DNA of 19,904 bases from contig JAIESC010000146.1 in NCBI GenBank assembly GCA_019746355.1, forward strand, positions 1-19,904, in the 5' to 3' direction. The stretch comes from Xanthobacteraceae bacterium (GTDB lineage Bacteria > Pseudomonadota > Alphaproteobacteria > Rhizobiales > Xanthobacteraceae). The position numbers and the translations under genes are program-made. Shown one piece after another: positions 17,467 through 19,904 of the stretch. A model generated the notes under the pieces. That model made no database searches and was not told where the DNA came from. It saw nothing but the letters and a program-made list of their open reading frames with translations. Position 1 is the first letter of the stretch; each line of letters begins with the position of its first letter.

Positions 17467-17967
17467 ATGGCTGAAACGCGTACCACGATCCTGAGCACGG
17501 CTGACGCCGCCGTGATCCCTGTGGATCTCCGCCGGGATGCTCTGAACGGTTGCCCGTGGCACGACGTGAAATCGATGCTGCGCGATGTCGGCCTGCGCCC
17601 GACGCGGCAGCGCATGGCGCTCGGCTGGATCCTGTTCGCCAAGGGTGACCGGCACCTGACTGCCGAGATGCTCTACGAGGAAGCGACCAAGGCGAAGGTC
17701 CCGGTGTCGCTCGCCACCGTCTACAACACGCTGCATCAGTTCACCGAAGTGGGCCTGCTGCGCCAGGTCGCGGTCGACGGCTCCAAGACCTACTTCGATA
17801 CCAACACCACCGCGCATCACCACTTCTTCGTCGAGGGCGACAACGCGCTGGTCGACATCCCCGGCGCGGAGGAGATCGTCAGCAAGATGCCCGCGGCACC
17901 CGCCGGCTACGAGATCGCCCGCGTCGACGTGGTGGTCCGGCTGCGCAAGAAGGACGCCCGCCGGTAA
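17467..17967 (+). CDS. irr: Iron response regulator Irr (Fur family)
   Basis: Irr is the Fur-family regulator that senses iron through the state of heme synthesis in rhizobia and relatives. It represses heme and iron-storage genes and activates others when iron is scarce. The 166-residue protein has an N-terminal extension, a winged helix DNA-binding domain (about 35-100, LRPTRQRMALGWILF and SLATVYNTLHQF) and a dimerisation domain with the histidine cluster His117-His119. GCPWHD supplies the heme regulatory motif Cys29-Pro30, as in Bradyrhizobium japonicum Irr, which is degraded when heme binds; many other rhizobial Irr proteins lack this motif. The ATG at 17467 fits the family start, although the ribosome site is weak. 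It has its own promoter and a terminator. It is divergent from fabA. Confidence 0.96.
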   Translation: MAETRTTILSTADAAVIPVDLRRDALNGCPWHDVKSMLRDVGLRPTRQRMALGWILFAKGDRHLTAEMLYEEATKAKVPVSLATVYNTLHQFTEVGLLRQVAVDGSKTYFDTNTTAHHHFFVEGDNALVDIPGAEEIVSKMPAAPAGYEIARVDVVVRLRKKDARR

Positions 17968-17987
17968 TCCCGGCACCTATCGGTTTG

Positions 17988-18019
17988 GGCCGGGCCCTCT
18001 GCCCGGCCGTTGGCTTTTT
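17988..18019 (+). terminator. Rho-independent terminator of irr
   Basis: GGCCGGGC (17988-17995) pairs with GCCCGGCC (18001-18008) around a CCTCT loop, followed six bases later by five T residues. It starts 20 bases after the irr stop codon. Confidence 0.8.
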
Positions 18020-18070
18020 GCTAGGCTCTCTGCAATTCGGCACGCAAAGGCCGGTGCGGGAGCGCGCGCG

Positions 18071-18835
18071 ATGGATCAGGACGCTATCGACGAGGTCGCC
18101 AAGACCTTCATGCGCGCGCGGCAGACCGGCGAGCGGCTTGCTTCCTTGCCCGCACATCTCGCACCGAAGAACTTCGCCGAGTCGTGCGCCATCATGGACG
18201 CGGTCGACAGGCTTGCCGGCGAGCGCATCGTCGGCACGAAGATCGCCGCCAAGCCCGGCGCGGAAGTGGTTTACGCGTCGCTCGCCGCAGGGCGCGTGTT
18301 CGAAAGTCCGGCACGCGTGCCGCGCGCGCTGACGCCGTGCCAATACATGGAGTGCGAGATCAGCTTCCGTCTGGCGCGCGACCTACCGGCGCGCGAGAAG
18401 GAATATTCCGACGCCGAAGTGTTCGACGCGCTCGAAGGCTGCGCCGCGTTCGAGTTGGTGGACAGCCGGTTCCGCGACCTGAAGTCGGCGATGGAGAAGA
18501 CGCCGTACGAATTCTACGCCGATCACATCGCCAACGGCGCGATGGTGTTCGGCCCGTTCCGCAAGGACTGGCAGAAATTCGACTTCACCAGGACGCGCGT
18601 CACAATGAAGCAGGGTGGACGGACCATCGTCGGCAAGACCGGTGGCCACCCGACCGGCAATCCGGGCAAGCCCGCGGTGGTTCTCGCCAACCTCCGGCGG
18701 GGCTCGACCGGGCTCAAGGCCGGCACGTTCATCGTCACCGGCTCGTTCACCGGCTTTCATCCGGTGGAACTCAATCAGCCGGTCAAGGGAGAGTTCGAAG
18801 GCTTCGATACGATGGAGGCGACGATCGTGGGTTAA
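18071..18835 (+). CDS. 2-Keto-4-pentenoate hydratase-like protein (MhpD/FAH family)
   Basis: The 254-residue protein resembles the MhpD hydratases and fumarylacetoacetate-hydrolase relatives, metal-dependent enzymes that act on 2-keto acids from aromatic ring cleavage. The family pattern is seen as VGTKIAAKPG (54-63, where hydratases have a GYKIG-like motif), the metal ligands Glu94 and Glu96 in MECEISF, Glu128 in AAFELVDSRF, and DHIANGAMVFG with GSFTG near the C-terminus. No ring-cleavage gene lies nearby, so the substrate is unknown; decarboxylase or hydratase activity cannot be separated here. The ATG at 18071 follows GGGAG nine bases upstream. It lies after the irr terminator and is therefore probably a separate transcript. 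Confidence 0.85.
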   Translation: MDQDAIDEVAKTFMRARQTGERLASLPAHLAPKNFAESCAIMDAVDRLAGERIVGTKIAAKPGAEVVYASLAAGRVFESPARVPRALTPCQYMECEISFRLARDLPAREKEYSDAEVFDALEGCAAFELVDSRFRDLKSAMEKTPYEFYADHIANGAMVFGPFRKDWQKFDFTRTRVTMKQGGRTIVGKTGGHPTGNPGKPAVVLANLRRGSTGLKAGTFIVTGSFTGFHPVELNQPVKGEFEGFDTMEATIVG

Positions 18836-18865
18836 GTTGCTGCAACTGGTGCAACAAACTGGGTG

Positions 18866-18975
18866 TCATCGCCGGGCTTGACCCGGCGATCCATGAGCGA
18901 GCGCCACAAACTTACATCGTAAGAATGGCTTCTGCTGCAACACTGCATGGACCCGCGGGTCAAGCCCGCGGGTGA
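18866..18975. repeat. Paired inverted-repeat element (110 bp) with two internal hairpins
   Basis: The 30-base left end (18866-18895, starting TCATCGCCGGGCTTGACC) is matched in inverted orientation by the 30-base right end (18946-18975): read backwards, the right end gives TCACCCGCGGGCTTGACC and then CCGCGGGTCCATG-like sequence. Each end is itself a hairpin around a CTTGA or TCAAG loop (stems CGCCGGG/CCCGGCG and CCCGCGGG/CCCGCGGG). The ends flank 50 bases of unrelated spacer. Elements of this type, with a GGGCTTGACCC core, are widely scattered between genes in Bradyrhizobiaceae and relatives. No transposase is encoded; it may be a mobile miniature repeat or a processing and termination stem for the two converging genes. 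Confidence 0.8.
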
Positions 18976-18978
18976 GGG

Positions 18979-19011
18979 CGGAGTGTTGGGCGAAACCGCG
19001 GCAACACTCCG
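18979..19011 (-). terminator. Terminator-like hairpin after the SH3-domain gene
   Basis: CGGAGTGTTG (18979-18988) pairs with CAACACTCCG (19002-19011) around a 13-base loop. It begins five bases after the stop of the minus-strand gene at 19016. There is no T run, so its termination strength is uncertain. Confidence 0.55.
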
Positions 19012-19015
19012 TCGG

Positions 19016-19570
19016 TCAGTCCACCTTCTCGTTCGGATACACGCCCCAGAGCCGCGTCTGCTGCACGTAGCCCTCGAAGCCGCGGCCGGCGAGATAGCAC
19101 CAGCCTTCGCCGGAGCAGCGCTTGACGCTGGCGATCACGCCGCGCTCGAGCCGCGCCGTCACCACGCTCTGCACGTCCGGCTTCTCATGCAGCGTCACCA
19201 GATCGTCGGCGCCCCGCGCCGTCACCATTCCGGTGCGCCGGCCGGACAGAAGCGAGTGATAGACCCAGCCCTCGGTGCCGTCGGCATCGCGGATGCGCCG
19301 CCAGGTCTCGAACTCGGCGGTGATCTCCACCGGCAGGCCGGCGCGCTGGTACAGCCATTTGACCTCGTAGGTCTTGGCCGGGCCGATGTGCATGTTGACC
19401 TTGTCGGACTTCAGGCTGACGAAGCGCGGAACCGGGAGCCCGCTGGCGGAGCCTGCGGCCAGCCCCTGGGCGGCCGCCTGCGGCTGGGATTGCGATGGCG
19501 TGGGAGTCCAGGCTGCGGCGAATGCCGCCGCGAAAACCATCACAAGCAGGGCACGATGGACGTGTCTCAT
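19016..19570 (-). CDS. Secreted protein with two bacterial SH3-like domains
   Basis: The 184-residue protein has a signal peptide (MRHVHRALLVMVFAAAFAAA, about 1-28), a Gln/Ala-rich linker and then two SH3-like segments (about 48-107 and 110-173). The first has the pattern VNMHIGPAKTYEVKWLYQ ... WRRIRDADGTEGWVYHSLLSGRR; the second has a Cys pair (Cys152 and Cys158) in KRCSGEGWCYLAGRGFEGYVQ. Bacterial SH3 domains of this type usually act in the periplasm, often near peptidoglycan, but the ligand is unknown. ATG 19570 is preferred over the open frame reaching 19750, because only this start exposes the signal peptide. The ribosome site is weak. It is divergent from the 2-hydroxyacid dehydrogenase at 19768 and converges on the hydratase across the inverted-repeat element. 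Confidence 0.85.
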   Translation of the reverse strand: MRHVHRALLVMVFAAAFAAAWTPTPSQSQPQAAAQGLAAGSASGLPVPRFVSLKSDKVNMHIGPAKTYEVKWLYQRAGLPVEITAEFETWRRIRDADGTEGWVYHSLLSGRRTGMVTARGADDLVTLHEKPDVQSVVTARLERGVIASVKRCSGEGWCYLAGRGFEGYVQQTRLWGVYPNEKVD

Positions 19571-19767
19571 GCGACCGCGACAACAACTCTGAGCGAAACC
19601 GACGCAACCCGGGTGCTTTGTCTTGAAAGGCCCATCTGATACAGAGAAATCCGGCCAGAATGGCTTGCCCCGAGCACCGCGCGGGGCATCCCCACAGTGT
19701 CGTTCACCTCGGTTAAGGAGGACTGAACGGGCGCAAATTTCCGGCTCCACTTAAGAGGGGCGCAAGC

Positions 19768-19904
19768 ATGCCGAAAGGCAAGAAACCGCTGGTGATCGTG
19801 ACGCGCAAGCTTCCCGACAGCGTCGAGACGCGCATGCGGGAGCTGTTCGACACCCGCCTCAATCTCGAGGACAAGCCGATGACCCCGGCCCAGCTCGGCG
19901 AGGC
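19768..19904 (+). CDS. D-isomer-specific 2-hydroxyacid dehydrogenase (partial, 5' end)
   Basis: Only the first 45 residues are inside the window, and the gene runs off the right edge. They read MPKGKKPLVIVTRKLPDSVETRMRELFDTRLN and so on, matching the N-terminal beta strand and first helix of glyoxylate/hydroxypyruvate reductases (GyaR type) of Hyphomicrobiales, which reduce 2-keto acids with NAD(P)H. The cofactor and catalytic motifs lie beyond the edge, so the exact substrate cannot be tested. AGAGGGG (19754-19760) gives a clear ribosome site seven bases before the ATG. It is divergent from the SH3-domain gene; the 197-base spacer (19571-19767) shows no promoter I can support. Confidence 0.8.
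   Translation, partial: MPKGKKPLVIVTRKLPDSVETRMRELFDTRLNLEDKPMTPAQLGE

Noticed and set aside
19571..19750. Sixty-codon upstream extension of the SH3-domain protein
   Set aside because: The extension is out of character for a secreted protein and would place the signal peptide in the interior.

Overview
The window is a GC-rich chromosomal segment from an alphaproteobacterium of the order Hyphomicrobiales (Rhizobiales), most likely near Bradyrhizobium, Rhodopseudomonas or Pseudolabrys. The best clues are the gene cluster irr / fabA-fabB-fabI not far from pnp, an Irr protein with the Bradyrhizobium-type heme regulatory motif (Cys29-Pro30), and a paired inverted-repeat element of the kind scattered through these genomes. 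The family placement is inference from remembered protein similarity, not a search.

Layout, left to right. (1) 1-2272: pnp (PNPase) with a leader hairpin and a textbook terminator. (2) 2273-2727: a short transcription unit with a CRP-like site and a small DUF1127-type gene that has a strong ribosome site but appears frameshifted, followed by a strong terminator. (3) 2795-6060: a Crp/Fnr regulator, then a large TPR protein with a C-terminal O-GlcNAc-transferase (GT41) domain. (4) 6052-9253: the oxidative-stress pair oxyR (minus) and katG (plus), divergent around a palindromic OxyR-type box. (5) 9423-13160, minus strand: an autotransporter with an unfamiliar passenger and a CrtI/phytoene-dehydrogenase-like FAD oxidoreductase. 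(6) 13331-14320, minus: a solitary TctC-type periplasmic binding protein. (7) 14473-17264, minus: fabA-fabB-fabI, covering dehydration/isomerisation, elongation and enoyl reduction in anaerobic-type unsaturated fatty acid synthesis. (8) 17467-18835, plus: irr, divergent from fabA with a clear promoter and a candidate Irr box, then a 2-keto-4-pentenoate-hydratase-like protein. (9) 18866-19904: the inverted-repeat element, a secreted double-SH3 protein (minus) and the 5' end of a 2-hydroxyacid dehydrogenase (plus).

The region is mostly housekeeping and stress regulation. Peroxide sensing (OxyR), peroxide removal (KatG) and iron/heme control (Irr) sit within 11 kb, but nothing in the sequence shows that they form one unit. 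I found no tRNA or rRNA gene, CRISPR array, insertion sequence, phage gene or toxin-antitoxin pair, and no convincing new multi-gene system. The points most worth checking are regulatory: the OxyR box over a possibly near-leaderless oxyR start, the Irr box just after the irr promoter, the frameshifted DUF1127 gene under a CRP-like site, and the TPR-GT41 protein.
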